From Paracoccus sp. MKU1 (GTDB taxonomy: Bacteria; Pseudomonadota; Alphaproteobacteria; Rhodobacterales; Rhodobacteraceae), in NCBI RefSeq assembly GCF_001447385.1, contig NZ_LLWQ01000192.1, positions 1 to 54,647 of the forward strand: a DNA stretch of 54,647 nucleotides, read 5' to 3'. The notes beneath the pieces were generated by a model. It worked only from the letters and a program-made list of their open reading frames with translations, searched no databases and was not told where the DNA came from. This document shows positions 34,685 to 43,346 of the stretch, piece after piece; position 1 is the first letter of the stretch, and each line of letters starts with the position of its first letter. The position numbers and the translations under genes were made by a program.

Positions 34685-36046
34685 ATGTCCCACCACCACC
34701 CAATGACAGGCGACAACGCCGACCCGCAGACGCCCTGGCGCATGACGCCGTTGCGCGTTGCCGTAATCATGGTCTGCTTTCTTCTCAATGCCATCGACGG
34801 CATGGACATCGTGATCATGTCCTATATCGCCCCGGTGTTGCGCCAGGAATGGCAACTCAGCCCCGAGGCGCTGGGGGTCGTCTTCAGCGCCTCGCTGGCG
34901 GGAATGGCGGCCGGGGGGCTGCTGGTCGCCCCCCTGGCCGACCGACTGGGCCGCCGGCCGGTCATCCTGTGCGTGCTGGCCGTCATCACGCTGTCGATGC
35001 TGGCGTCAAGTCAGGCTCGCAACATAACCGAACTGGCCATTCTGCGCGGCGTCATCGGCGTCTCGGTCGGCGCGTTCCTGGCCTGCGTGGCCGCCATCGC
35101 CGCCGATTTCGCGCCGGCGGGCAAGAAGGCATTGTTCGTCGCCATCGCCGTGTCGGGCTATCCTTTCGGCGCGGTCATGACCGGTCTTAGCTCTGCGCAT
35201 TTCATGCATCTTTACGGCTGGCACGGGATGCTGATCGGCGCGAGCATCGTCTCGGCCATCGCCTTTCCGATCGTGCTGCTGGTGCTGCCCGAGTCCATCG
35301 ACTTCCTCAAATCGGCCCAGCCCCGCGACGCGCTGCCCCGGCTGAACCGGATCCTGCAACGCCTCGGCGAGCCTGTACTGAAGGCTCTGCCGCCCAAGCC
35401 GCAAAAGACCGAAAGGGCCTCGGTCGCTGCGCTGCTGGCCCAAGGGCGCACCATCCCGACGCTTGCGCTCTGGACCTCGATCATTCTGGTCTTCATGACC
35501 TTCTATTTCCTGGTGTCCTGGATCACGCAGCTGTCCGTCCAGGCCGGCCTGCCGCTGGAAAGCGCGATCTATGCCGGGGCCGTGTTCAATCTGGGCGGCT
35601 TTTTCGGCACGCTTTCCATCGGCTTTCTCGGGCTGCGCTATGGCTTGCAGAAGGTCACCTTCCTGGCGCTGTGCATGGGAGCGGTTGTGGTTGCCGTCTT
35701 CGGATGGGTCAACACCTCGCTGGTACTGACGCTGGTGCTGGCCTTTTGCGCCGGATTCCTGACCAATGGCGGCTTCAACGGCTTCTATGGCCTGTCGGCG
35801 GTGCTCTATCCGGTCGAGATCCGCTCGACAGGGATCGGTTGGGCCATGGGTGTCGGTCGGCTTGGCGCGGTCGCCGGGCCGCTGGCGGGCGGCATCCTGA
35901 TCGGCATGGGGTTGGAAACGCCCGTGCTGATGATGGTCTTTGCCGTGCCGCTGGTTCTGTCCGGCCTAGGCGCGCTCTGGGTCCGCGAACGCGGCCGCGC
36001 CGGCGTGATCGGGACCGCTACCTCGGTCGCGGTCCCAGTGAAATGA
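34685..36046 (+). CDS. MFS transporter, aromatic acid:H+ symporter (AAHS) type
   Basis: A 453-residue, 12-span inner-membrane symporter. The first span CFLLNAIDGMDIVIMSYIAP carries the D-G-x-D motif of AAHS members such as PcaK, followed by the MFS motif A GGLLVAPLADRLGRRPV. GIGWAMGVGRLGAVAGPLAG marks the second half. GGGAGG at 34672-34677 is 7 bases from ATG 34685; the ATG at 34679 is too close to it. It likely imports nicotinate or a related pyridine carboxylate, the job of NicT in P. putida. It is followed by a rho-independent terminator. Confidence 0.9.
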   Translation: MSHHHPMTGDNADPQTPWRMTPLRVAVIMVCFLLNAIDGMDIVIMSYIAPVLRQEWQLSPEALGVVFSASLAGMAAGGLLVAPLADRLGRRPVILCVLAVITLSMLASSQARNITELAILRGVIGVSVGAFLACVAAIAADFAPAGKKALFVAIAVSGYPFGAVMTGLSSAHFMHLYGWHGMLIGASIVSAIAFPIVLLVLPESIDFLKSAQPRDALPRLNRILQRLGEPVLKALPPKPQKTERASVAALLAQGRTIPTLALWTSIILVFMTFYFLVSWITQLSVQAGLPLESAIYAGAVFNLGGFFGTLSIGFLGLRYGLQKVTFLALCMGAVVVAVFGWVNTSLVLTLVLAFCAGFLTNGGFNGFYGLSAVLYPVEIRSTGIGWAMGVGRLGAVAGPLAGGILIGMGLETPVLMMVFAVPLVLSGLGALWVRERGRAGVIGTATSVAVPVK

Positions 36047-36074
36047 CCTGACCCGGCAGGATCCGGCAAAGCGT

Positions 36075-36104
36075 AACGGGGGCGACGGCGGTCGGCCCCG
36101 TTTT
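36075..36104 (+). terminator. Rho-independent terminator of the plus-strand nic arm
   Basis: AACGGGGGCGAC pairs with GTCGGCCCCGTT (one mismatch, four-base loop) and is followed by TTCC, giving a TTTT run across the stem base at 36101-36104. It lies 28 bases after the MFS stop. Confidence 0.7.
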
Positions 36105-36142
36105 CCGTTCGCGCCGGCCGGGGTCTCGCGGGATGCCCGCAT

Positions 36143-36171
36143 GAAAACGGCGAGGGCTTTCACCCCCGCCG
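36143..36171 (-). terminator. Rho-independent terminator of the minus-strand nic operon
   Basis: On the minus strand CGGCGGGGG, a six-base loop and CCCTCGCCG form a stem with one G-U pair, followed by TTTTC. It lies 27 bases after the nicF stop and faces the terminator of the other arm. Confidence 0.75.
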
Positions 36172-36198
36172 CTTACATTTTCTTGCGTGATGCTCGGG

Positions 36199-36819
36199 CT
36201 ACAGCGTCTCCAGCCAGCGCATGATATCGTCGCTGTCAGTCACATCGGCGTATTTCTGCTGCATGTCGTAAAGGTTCGCCTCGTGCGGAGCTGCGGCGCG
36301 GTCGGCGCAGCAGTCGCGCGGCACCAGCACGTTGAATCCGGACTGCACGGCATCGACCACCGTCGCGCGGACGCAGCCCGAGGTGGTCGTGCCGCAGACT
36401 ACCACCGTGTCGGTCCGCGCCCCCACCAGGAGCCCGCCAAGCGCGCTGCCGAAGAAGGCCGAGGCGCCCTTCTTGACCACCAGCGCGTCATCCGGCTGCT
36501 TGCCCGTCGCCTCGTCGATCTGAACCAGCCGGCTGCCCGCCATGAAGGCCGACATGCCCGTGGCCTTTTTCAGCCAGGGTGTCTTGTCCAGTTGGCCGGG
36601 CGTATAGGCTATAGCCGTATAGATGACCGGAAACCCCTTGGCGCGGGCCAGGTCGGTCAGCTTGCGGGTCGCCGCGATCTCGGCCGACATGTCGGCCGCC
36701 GTCGGATATTGCGGATCGGTGAAGCCATAGGTGAAATCCACCACGACAATGGCCGGGCGGGTGCCCCGCTCGATCGCGCCGCCGAAACCGGCGGCCTCAT
36801 AGACCTGTTGCTGAGACAT
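36199..36819 (-). CDS. nicF: Maleamate amidohydrolase
   Basis: A 206-residue isochorismatase-fold hydrolase from ATG at 36819 (AAGGAA upstream). The catalytic triad is visible: Asp in AIVVVDFTYGFTDPQ, Lys in ALVVKKGASAFFGSAL, Cys in VVCGTTTSGCVRATVVDAVQ. It converts maleamate to maleate and ammonia. FSVQ-free C-terminus HEANLYDMQQKYADV matches NicF. It is the last gene of the nicE-D-X-F operon, 59 bases after nicX. Confidence 0.93.
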   Translation of the reverse strand: MSQQQVYEAAGFGGAIERGTRPAIVVVDFTYGFTDPQYPTAADMSAEIAATRKLTDLARAKGFPVIYTAIAYTPGQLDKTPWLKKATGMSAFMAGSRLVQIDEATGKQPDDALVVKKGASAFFGSALGGLLVGARTDTVVVCGTTTSGCVRATVVDAVQSGFNVLVPRDCCADRAAAPHEANLYDMQQKYADVTDSDDIMRWLETL

Positions 36820-36878
36820 GTTCTGTTCCTTGGAAAGAGAGAAAGGGGCAGCCCATGACCAGGCTGCCCACGACCGGA

Positions 36879-37910
36879 TCAAGCGCGGTTCAGCTGGATA
36901 TCCTTCACGGCGATGTCGCCGTCGATCACGATCGCCTCGTCGTCGAGAAACAGCGAGCAGTCGCGCATCGGGATGTCTAGGTGGCAATTCGTGTCGTTCG
37001 GTCCGCCCAGTTCGTTGTTCGGGCCGGTAGAGAACATGACGTTGCCATAGAAGCTGCGCGGCTCCATGCCCATGCCGCCCTCGAAGGTGCCGGGCACGAA
37101 GTTGTGCCATTTCGCATTCGGATTCATCCCCCAGCCGACATGGCTCATGCCGTAGCCGCGCTTGTCGTTGAAGCTTTCCATGTAGGACTTGACGATCTGC
37201 GCCTCGAGCCCGCCGCGGATGTCGGTGATCCAACCCTTCTCGATGGTATAAGTGATCGGTTCGCGCACCATCAGGTTCTGCGGCAGCAGGATGTCGCCCG
37301 GCGCCACGACAATGGTGCCATCGACCCCGTCGTCGTCACCGCCCGTGAACACGAAGCCCGAGGGCCAATGGTCCCAGCGGCCGGGCGTGTCGGTGCAGGC
37401 ATATTCCGGCACGGTCGGATAGGTGTTCAGCTTGTAGGTCACATCCGTGCCATGGGCCGAGGTGATGCGCATCACCTTGGCGCGGTCGAGGATGCCGGCC
37501 GCGATCTCGACCTTCTCGCGCAGTTCGGGATAGGGCAGCATCCGCGCCAGCAGCTCGGGCGGCTCAACGGCGGTCAGGATGCGGGTGCCGGCGGCCTGGA
37601 TGGCGAATTGCTCGGGGCTGAACAGCAAAAAGATGCAGTCGATCAGCATGTCGCAATTCTTCAGCGCCTCGACCGCCTCGGGCATGGCGGCAAGGCCGGT
37701 CTGGCCCACCGCCCAGCCATCTGTCGGCAGCGGCGCGGGCAGGCGCATGTGATACATGTTGGCACCCAGACGCTGGCCGGCGGCCATGAAGGCGTCGGCA
37801 TAGTCCAGCCGCTCGGTGCCCTGCGTCAGAACGATCAGGCGCTCGTCCTTGCGCACGCCCGACATCTTCAACTGATGCAGGCAGATCTCGGTGAAACTCG
37901 TATGGTCCAT
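36879..37910 (-). CDS. nicX: 2,5-dihydroxypyridine 5,6-dioxygenase
   Basis: A 343-residue Fe(II) ring-cleaving dioxygenase that converts 2,5-dihydroxypyridine to N-formylmaleamate. It carries the sections I recall from P. putida NicX: GRWDHWPSGFVFTGG, SHVGWGMNPNAKW, FYGNVMFSTGPNNELGG and CHLDIPMRDCSLFLDDEAIV, which hold the metal-binding His and acidic residues. AGGAAG precedes the ATG at 37910. It lies 20 bases after nicD. Length matches the family. Confidence 0.95.
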   Translation of the reverse strand: MDHTSFTEICLHQLKMSGVRKDERLIVLTQGTERLDYADAFMAAGQRLGANMYHMRLPAPLPTDGWAVGQTGLAAMPEAVEALKNCDMLIDCIFLLFSPEQFAIQAAGTRILTAVEPPELLARMLPYPELREKVEIAAGILDRAKVMRITSAHGTDVTYKLNTYPTVPEYACTDTPGRWDHWPSGFVFTGGDDDGVDGTIVVAPGDILLPQNLMVREPITYTIEKGWITDIRGGLEAQIVKSYMESFNDKRGYGMSHVGWGMNPNAKWHNFVPGTFEGGMGMEPRSFYGNVMFSTGPNNELGGPNDTNCHLDIPMRDCSLFLDDEAIVIDGDIAVKDIQLNRA

Positions 37911-37930
37911 GTCAGTCTTCCTGTTGGGGG

Positions 37931-38713
37931 TTATGCCTGGAAATCCATGGTGGCGGCGAGGAAACCCTCGAGGTCGTCCCAGGGGATCATGTGGCCCGCA
38001 CCCTCGACGATGCGGGTTTCCAGATGCGGCACCAGCGCCTGGAACTCGGCCAGGTCCTCGGGGCCGATCACCGGGGCGGCGCCGGCCTTGACCAGCCGCA
38101 CTGGCAGCTTCAGATGTGGCAGGTCGGCGTGGATGTCGTCGGTGTGAAAGCCGTCATAGGCGGTCTTGATCGCCGTATACTGGCAGGTGTGCAGCCATTC
38201 GGCGCGCAGCGCGACCTGCTCGTCGGTCCAGGTCGGGCAGAACCGGCGCATATCCTCGGGCGAGCAGCCCCATTGCGCCATGCGGATCGAATCGCCATAC
38301 CACGGCCAGGCGCTGGGATAGGCGCGCCGTCCCGGCCCGCTGACCGGCGGGTCCAGCAGGATCAGACCCGCGAAGGGGGCCGGGTTCTTGCGCGCTGCGC
38401 GGATCGCAGTGCGGGCGCCCATGGAATGGCCCATCAGGATCGGCTTGTTCAGCCCGCAGGCCGCGACCAGCGCGATGGCGTCGTCGGCCATCGCGTCCAG
38501 CGAGTAATCTAGGTCGCCAGCCTCGCTGAGTCCCCTGCCCCGCACGTCGAGGACGTGGACATTGTAACGCTCGGCCAGACGCTCGGCGACAAACCCCCAG
38601 GTGATCGCGGGCGAGGTGATGCCGGGGATCAGCAGCAGGTCGGGCCCCGGCCCCGGGTAGTGCAGGAGGTGATGGCGGATGCCGTTGGCGTGGACGTTGT
38701 AGCCATGGGTCAT
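37931..38713 (-). CDS. nicD: N-formylmaleamate deformylase
   Basis: A 260-residue alpha/beta hydrolase from ATG at 38713 with a strong GAGGAGG site. Start MTHGYNVHANGIRHHLLHYP and LLLIPGITSPAITWGFVAER match NicD. Catalytic Ser in ILMGHSMGARTAI and His in IVEGAGHMIPWDD are present, with the Asp in ILLDPPVSGPG. It removes the formyl group to give maleamate and formate. It starts 10 bases after nicE. Confidence 0.93.
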   Translation of the reverse strand: MTHGYNVHANGIRHHLLHYPGPGPDLLLIPGITSPAITWGFVAERLAERYNVHVLDVRGRGLSEAGDLDYSLDAMADDAIALVAACGLNKPILMGHSMGARTAIRAARKNPAPFAGLILLDPPVSGPGRRAYPSAWPWYGDSIRMAQWGCSPEDMRRFCPTWTDEQVALRAEWLHTCQYTAIKTAYDGFHTDDIHADLPHLKLPVRLVKAGAAPVIGPEDLAEFQALVPHLETRIVEGAGHMIPWDDLEGFLAATMDFQA

Positions 38714-38723
38714 GGCAGCCTCC

Positions 38724-39473
38724 TCAGTAAGCGCCCGAGAGCAGCGCACCGCCGCCCGGCACCCGGGTCGGCAGGTCCAGAGCGCGCAGCATCGACCAGG
38801 TGGTGGCGATGGCGGCGGTCAGCACCGGCCTGCCCGCCTGCGCCTCGACCACGGAAACGGCGGGCAGCGAGGGCATCTGCACGCAGGCCGAAAGCACGAT
38901 CACGTCCGCATCGGCGGTATCCATGCCGGCGACGATGCCGGGCAGATTCATCGGGTCATGCGCGGCGACGGCCAGGTTGTCCTGAATCTCCAGCGCGCGG
39001 TAATCGACGACCTCGAAGCCCTCGTTGCGGATGTAATCGACGACCAGCTCGGTCAGGGGTTTCATGTAGGGGGTGACGACCGCGACCTTCTTGGCGCCAA
39101 GCGCCTTCAGCCCCGCGATCAGCGCCCCGGCCGAGTTCACCACGGCGCCGTCGCTGCCATTGTCGCGCACGACCTTGGTCAGCCGCTCCTGCGAGGCGGC
39201 GTGATAGCCCAGGCCCATCGACATGATCGCGACCAGACAGGCATAGCCCATCACGTCGACCTTGGCGTCCGAAAGCTCTAGCGCGCAGCGGTCGCTGTCG
39301 GCGTCCATGCGCGACAGCTCGTCCTTCGTCACATGCTTCATCCGCATGCGCGAGGAATGAAAGGTGAAACGCTCGGGCGCGATCATCTCGCGTGCTTTCA
39401 GAAGCGCCGGAATCTCGGTCTCCATGGTGATGTTCGAACTTGGAACGATCTGGCCGATGCGGATGGGGGTCAT
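38724..39473 (-). CDS. nicE: Maleate isomerase
   Basis: A 249-residue Asp/Glu-racemase-fold enzyme that isomerises maleate to fumarate. It begins MTPIRIGQIVPSSNITMETE; the two catalytic Cys are in VDVMGYACLVAIMSMG and VIVLSACVQMPSLP. VNSAGALIAGLKALGAKKVA is also family-typical. It is the first enzyme gene of the operon, downstream of the TetR gene and a large perfect palindrome. Confidence 0.93.
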   Translation of the reverse strand: MTPIRIGQIVPSSNITMETEIPALLKAREMIAPERFTFHSSRMRMKHVTKDELSRMDADSDRCALELSDAKVDVMGYACLVAIMSMGLGYHAASQERLTKVVRDNGSDGAVVNSAGALIAGLKALGAKKVAVVTPYMKPLTELVVDYIRNEGFEVVDYRALEIQDNLAVAAHDPMNLPGIVAGMDTADADVIVLSACVQMPSLPAVSVVEAQAGRPVLTAAIATTWSMLRALDLPTRVPGGGALLSGAY

Positions 39474-39512
39474 GGGTCTGCTCCGGTTGGGAAGGGGTCG
39501 AGCCGCAGCATA

Positions 39513-39557
39513 ATTCTACGACTGAATAATTCAACAAGAATTATTCAGTCGTAGAAT
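39513..39557. promoter_or_regulatory. Perfect 45-bp palindrome between tetR and nicE
   Basis: A 20-base arm at 39513-39532 (ATTCTACGACTGAATAATTC) is followed by five bases and its exact complement at 39538-39557. It lies 39 bases upstream of the nicE start and 12 bases after the tetR stop. The T run lies on the plus side only, so it would not be a normal terminator for tetR. A TetR-type operator, perhaps bound by more than one dimer, is the best reading. An additional hairpin role in the tetR-nicE transcript is possible. Confidence 0.75.
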
Positions 39558-39569
39558 TTTTGTCGATGA

Positions 39570-40238
39570 TCAGGGGATCGGTGCCTCCAGCCCGGCGCTC
39601 AGGAAGGCGACCAGATGGTCCAGCATCGGCACCTTGCCCATGTCGTAAAGCTGGCCGTCGGTCATGTCGCCCAGCCGTCCCAGGTCGTTCAGCATGAACA
39701 GATAGGTGCCGACGAGGAAGGCCATGCGGATCGAGATCACCTCGCGCGGGATGGCGGGCAGCGCCTGTTCCAGCGCCTGAATGTAGCGCTTGAGCGAGGC
39801 GTCATAGACCTCGCGTCGCAGCTGCAGGGCATATTCCTCGGGCTCTGCGTGAAGGCGGGCTTGCAGGCGGACGAAGGCTGCACCATTGGGATCCGAGTAT
39901 TTCATGTCCCATTGCGGCGTTAGATAAGCCCGGACGATTTCGGGAACCGTCGGGTTTTCGTCCTTCTCCAGAAGCTGGTCCAGCAGCACATGCCGGCGGC
40001 CCGACAGCGCCCCGCCACGGCGGCGGAACACCTCTTGGAACAAGGCCTCCTTGCTGCCGAAGTAATAGCGGATCAGGGCCTGGTTGACCCCCGCGTCGGC
40101 GGCCATGTCGCGCAACGACGCGCCCGAGAATCCATGTTCGGCAAAGTGGAGCTCTGCGCTATCGAGTATCTGATCCCGCAAATCCATCCCTTCGCGAGGG
40201 CGTCCCGGCTTGCGTCGCTCTGCCACTGTTCTGTCCAC
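39570..40238 (-). CDS. TetR-family regulator of the nicEDXF operon
   Basis: A 222-residue TetR protein from GTG at 40238. HTH: ILDSAELHFAEHGFSGASLR, DMAADAGVNQALIRYYFGSK, EALFQEVFRR. The C-terminal ligand domain is of the type seen in RutR/AcrR-like members (MAFLVGTYLFMLNDLGRLGD). It precedes nicE in the same direction with a perfect palindrome between them. P. putida has a TetR protein, NicS, for the upper nic pathway; this one sits with the lower genes, so the name is not transferred. Confidence 0.9.
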   Translation of the reverse strand: MDRTVAERRKPGRPREGMDLRDQILDSAELHFAEHGFSGASLRDMAADAGVNQALIRYYFGSKEALFQEVFRRRGGALSGRRHVLLDQLLEKDENPTVPEIVRAYLTPQWDMKYSDPNGAAFVRLQARLHAEPEEYALQLRREVYDASLKRYIQALEQALPAIPREVISIRMAFLVGTYLFMLNDLGRLGDMTDGQLYDMGKVPMLDHLVAFLSAGLEAPIP

Positions 40239-40318
40239 CTGCGGTTTCCATTTCGGTTAAGGTGACATGCCGAAGGGGTGATCTCAAGGCGGGTGGGGAT
40301 TTATTATTATCCTGAAGA

Positions 40319-40840
40319 AATATTCTCCAGCCCGGATCGACGCGGTCTTCGACATTGAGCACGGCATCAATGGACAGCTGCCGAACGAGAGGTGGCCAGG
40401 CACCAGTTGTCCCAACCTCCGGTCGAGGCATTGCGCGACTGATACGCCCTGAGCGCGAGCGAGTGTCGAAGGACAATCCGGTCGCCAAGGCGAGCGGCGA
40501 CATGCCCAAGGCGGAACACCGGATCGCCTTCTGGCTCTTCGACGGCGGCAGCATTTGCGGCGGCAGCATTTGCTTGACAAACGATGCAGCCGAATAGCAC
40601 CTTCGGCGTGTAGCTCTTGATCGGAAATCCCGGCTCTTCGCCGGTTCCTTGCGGGCAACGACAACGCTGCCTTCATGTATTCCCTGATCGTTACCGCCAA
40701 GATGGACGTTGTCGATCTTCAATCATAGCTGGCGATATCTTGGCCGGCTGCCGGAAGCCCACATCCAAGGTGCCGGGCCCTACTGTCGTGGAATTGGAAG
40801 CCTTCGAGCTTCGCCGAGCCGCTTGGCCGCGGCCCTGACT
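40319..40840 (+). pseudogene. IS66-family transposase remnant with stops and frameshifts
   Basis: Plus-strand pieces in shifting frames follow the end of an IS66 TnpC: ARIDAVFDIEHGINGQLPNE near 40330, RERVSKDNPVAKA and HRIAFWLF at 40455-40540, ICLTNDAAE then a stop and RKSRLFAGSLRA at 40570-40660 (family ICLTNNAAERALR...GRKSWLFAGS), AGNDNAAFMYSLIVTAK at 40655-40705, and ALLSWNWK near 40780 (family ELLPWNW). Stops and frame changes make it dead. It separates the nic module from the third catabolic module and explains the lack of genes at 40.26-40.97 kb. Confidence 0.8.
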
Positions 40841-40968
40841 GCGGCGCCCGCTGGATAAGTTACCGATGTTCTTCAGCCGCACGATCTCATTATGGTTGAA
40901 TTAGACTGCCCTTCGTCCACGAGACTGACACAGTAATGTCGGGAGGGTGCTAACGTCCTGATTGCAGA

Positions 40969-41607
40969 TCAAGTAGAAAAGAGCGTCCGATGCCAGATGT
41001 CGCTGACTATCCGGGCTGCATCGGCTACAGGCAGAATCGGCTCCGAAGCCTTTGGATGTGCATACCAGACATAGGCCGATTGTTCGGTCATCGAGGCAAG
41101 CGCCTCCAGCGTAAGACGCACGGGTAGTCCGCTGCTTTCCGCTCGACCATGGTCGCGCTGCAATGCTGTTGTTACGCGAACAATATGGCGCTCGCGCATG
41201 TACCACCACATGGCGGTGTAGCGTTCGTCAACCATCGTGGCTTCGATAAACGCGCGCATGACCTTCCGGTGCTCGGCATAATGCGCGAGGTAGCCGACGT
41301 TTGATGCCAGTATTGCACCATAGGGATCAGCTTTGAAGGTTCCCGGCCCAGCAGATCGGCTTGCGGCGTAAAGCTGGTTATGAATGCCGTGGATGATCGC
41401 AAGGAAAACGTCATCCTTGTTGTCGAAGTAGCGGTAAAGCGCGCCCATTGACAGGCCGGCCCTGTCAGCAAGATCGCTCATCCTCATCGAGACATATCCC
41501 GATTCGCCGAATACGGCGCGGCCTGCCTCAAGAATGCGCGCCAACGTCGCCTTTCCCTTAGCGGTCGTTGGGCTGGGCAGCTTCGGTTCTGGTGCATTAC
41601 TCAGCAT
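40969..41607 (-). CDS. TetR-family regulator of the amidase/beta-oxidation operon
   Basis: A 212-residue TetR protein from ATG at 41607 (AAAGGTG upstream). HTH: ILEAGRAVFGESGYVSMRMS, DLADRAGLSMGALYRYFDNK, DDVFLAIIHG. A longer frame to 41679 lacks a ribosome site. It diverges from the alpha/beta hydrolase gene with palindromic DNA between, as usual for a local repressor. Confidence 0.92.
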   Translation of the reverse strand: MLSNAPEPKLPSPTTAKGKATLARILEAGRAVFGESGYVSMRMSDLADRAGLSMGALYRYFDNKDDVFLAIIHGIHNQLYAASRSAGPGTFKADPYGAILASNVGYLAHYAEHRKVMRAFIEATMVDERYTAMWWYMRERHIVRVTTALQRDHGRAESSGLPVRLTLEALASMTEQSAYVWYAHPKASEPILPVADAARIVSDIWHRTLFST

Positions 41608-41615
41608 TATCAACA

Positions 41616-41660
41616 CCTTTCGCCACTTTAAAAAAAGTGACATCACTATTGCTTTTTTCT
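41616..41660. promoter_or_regulatory. Candidate TetR operator in the divergent spacer
   Basis: AGTGAcaTCACT at 41636-41647 is a perfect interrupted palindrome. CACTTT and AAAGTG immediately to the left form a second inverted repeat across an A run (about 41624-41639). The spacer between the two divergent starts is only 120 bases, so binding here would affect both promoters. Confidence 0.5.
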
Positions 41661-41727
41661 TGGTTCCGATCATACTCAACCAGTATCAAAAGAACAACCG
41701 CCCATAGCGGAACAGTCAACTGCAGGG

Positions 41728-42591
41728 ATGATGTCCATGGCACCACAGATTGCCAGGGGGGCTGCGCAAGCGCCTTCCGGGAAAGAGAAAGTATTGCTGG
41801 GCGATATCGAGGTCGCGTTTCGCCACGCAGGAACCGGCCCGGCCGTCGTCTTCGTTCACGGTTTGGCAGAGGACGGGAGGAGTTGGGACGAGATCATCGC
41901 TCGCCTCCCCCCTGGGCTTGCGGCTTTCGTTCCCGATCTCCGTGGGCACGGTGGAACGACGGCAGGAGAGGGAGTTGGCACCACCGCGCAGCTCGCTTCG
42001 GATCTGACTGCATTTCTGGATGCGATCACGGGCCCGGCCATTTGCGTGGGTTTTTCGCTGGGCGGTGTGATCGTCCTCGCGGCCGCGTTGCAGCGACCAG
42101 ATCTGGTTCGCAAGGCCGTCGTGATCGGGACCTCCAGTAAGGTTGGCAGGGCTGCTGCGTCCTTCTTCAAGGAACGCATTTCGCAACTTCAGTCCGATCC
42201 TGCTGCGTTCCATGAAGGGCTGGCCGCCGATACCGCCGCGCAGATTTTCCATAAACGCGACGGAATTGCCGGAATCGCCGCGCGGCGCATCGCGGCGGTG
42301 GGCGATGGAGCGGGCTATGTGAATGCGGCAAAGGCCATGGTGGCCTTGGCCGATGATCCGCTGACAGATCGGCTGTCCGATATCCGTGTGCCGGTTCATA
42401 TCATCCATGGCGTTGAAGACGTGTTCTGTCCGCAGAAGGCTGCGGACATCCTGCGGGAGGCGATGCCGCAAGCATCCTATGCAGAAATTCCGGGAGCGGG
42501 CCATCTGCTGGCGGTGGATCAGCCCGATCTTCTTGCTTTGGAAATCAACAGCACATTGACCACTCTTAGTTTTTCGGGAGAAACAGAATGA
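41728..42591 (+). CDS. Alpha/beta-fold hydrolase
   Basis: A 287-residue hydrolase. The core starts VLLGDIEVAFRHAGTGPAVV; oxyanion loop FVHGLAEDGRSWDEI; nucleophile Ser in VGFSLGGVIVLAA; probable acid in IIHGVEDVFCPQ; base His in IPGAGHLLAVDQP. No signal peptide. The family covers esterases, lactonases and C-C hydrolases, so the bond cut is not determined. ATG at 41728, 41731 or 41737 are all possible. First gene of the operon; its stop overlaps the SDR start. Confidence 0.88.
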   Translation: MMSMAPQIARGAAQAPSGKEKVLLGDIEVAFRHAGTGPAVVFVHGLAEDGRSWDEIIARLPPGLAAFVPDLRGHGGTTAGEGVGTTAQLASDLTAFLDAITGPAICVGFSLGGVIVLAAALQRPDLVRKAVVIGTSSKVGRAAASFFKERISQLQSDPAAFHEGLAADTAAQIFHKRDGIAGIAARRIAAVGDGAGYVNAAKAMVALADDPLTDRLSDIRVPVHIIHGVEDVFCPQKAADILREAMPQASYAEIPGAGHLLAVDQPDLLALEINSTLTTLSFSGETE

Positions 42592-43346
42592 GTGACATTA
42601 AAACCGCCATCGTGACTGCTGCTGCTGGTGCAGGGATCGGAGCGGCCATCGCACGACAACTGGCTGCCGACGGCATGCGTGTCATCATCACCGACCTGCA
42701 TGAAGGGCGGATGGTCAAGCTGTCGGAGGAGCTGTCGCGGGTCGTAGGAACGGAATGCCCCTGGTATCGGCTGGATGTCAGCGATCACGCTGCAGTTGAG
42801 GATGTGTTCAATCAGGTCGCCGGCCGCTATGGACGCATCGATGTTCTGGTTAACAATGCCGGTTGGTCCAAGATCGAGCCGGTGGCCGAAATGTCGCTAG
42901 AGACCTGGCAGAAATGCATCGACATCGACTTGACCGGCACGTTCAGCTGCATCCGTCATGCCCTGCCGCACATGATCGCGGCCAATTCCGGGTCGATCGT
43001 CAATATCTCTTCCATCTCGGGCTGGGAAATGACGACCGAACACGGCGCGGCCTATTCGGCAGCCAAGGCGGGGGTCATGGCGCTGACCCGTGTCGCGGCG
43101 GCAGAAAACGGCAAGCACGGCATCCGCGTCAACGCAATCGCACCCGGCCTGATCTATAACGACTTCCTGCGGCGCATTTACCCGGACGATTTCTTTGACG
43201 GCTACCTGGCGAAGAAGGCGTTCCTCGACCGTCTTGGCCAGCCCGAAGATGTCGCCCACTTGGTTTCCTTCTTGGTCAGCGAAAAGGCCGGCTATGTGAC
43301 CGGAGAGGTTTATGGGGTCAGCGGCGGAGTGCATCCGCATGCTTGA
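42588..43346 (+). CDS. Short-chain dehydrogenase/reductase (SDR)
   Basis: A 252-residue classical SDR. Cofactor loop TAAAGAGIGAAIARQL, structural NNAG in VLVNNAGWSK, catalytic Ser in NISSISGWEM, and Y-x3-K in AAYSAAKAG. Acidic residue after beta2 (ITDLHEG) favours NAD. In a CoA-linked operon it may oxidise a 3-hydroxyacyl-CoA or an alcohol intermediate. It overlaps the hydrolase gene by four bases and the amidase gene by eight. Confidence 0.9.
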   Translation: MSDIKTAIVTAAAGAGIGAAIARQLAADGMRVIITDLHEGRMVKLSEELSRVVGTECPWYRLDVSDHAAVEDVFNQVAGRYGRIDVLVNNAGWSKIEPVAEMSLETWQKCIDIDLTGTFSCIRHALPHMIAANSGSIVNISSISGWEMTTEHGAAYSAAKAGVMALTRVAAAENGKHGIRVNAIAPGLIYNDFLRRIYPDDFFDGYLAKKAFLDRLGQPEDVAHLVSFLVSEKAGYVTGEVYGVSGGVHPHA

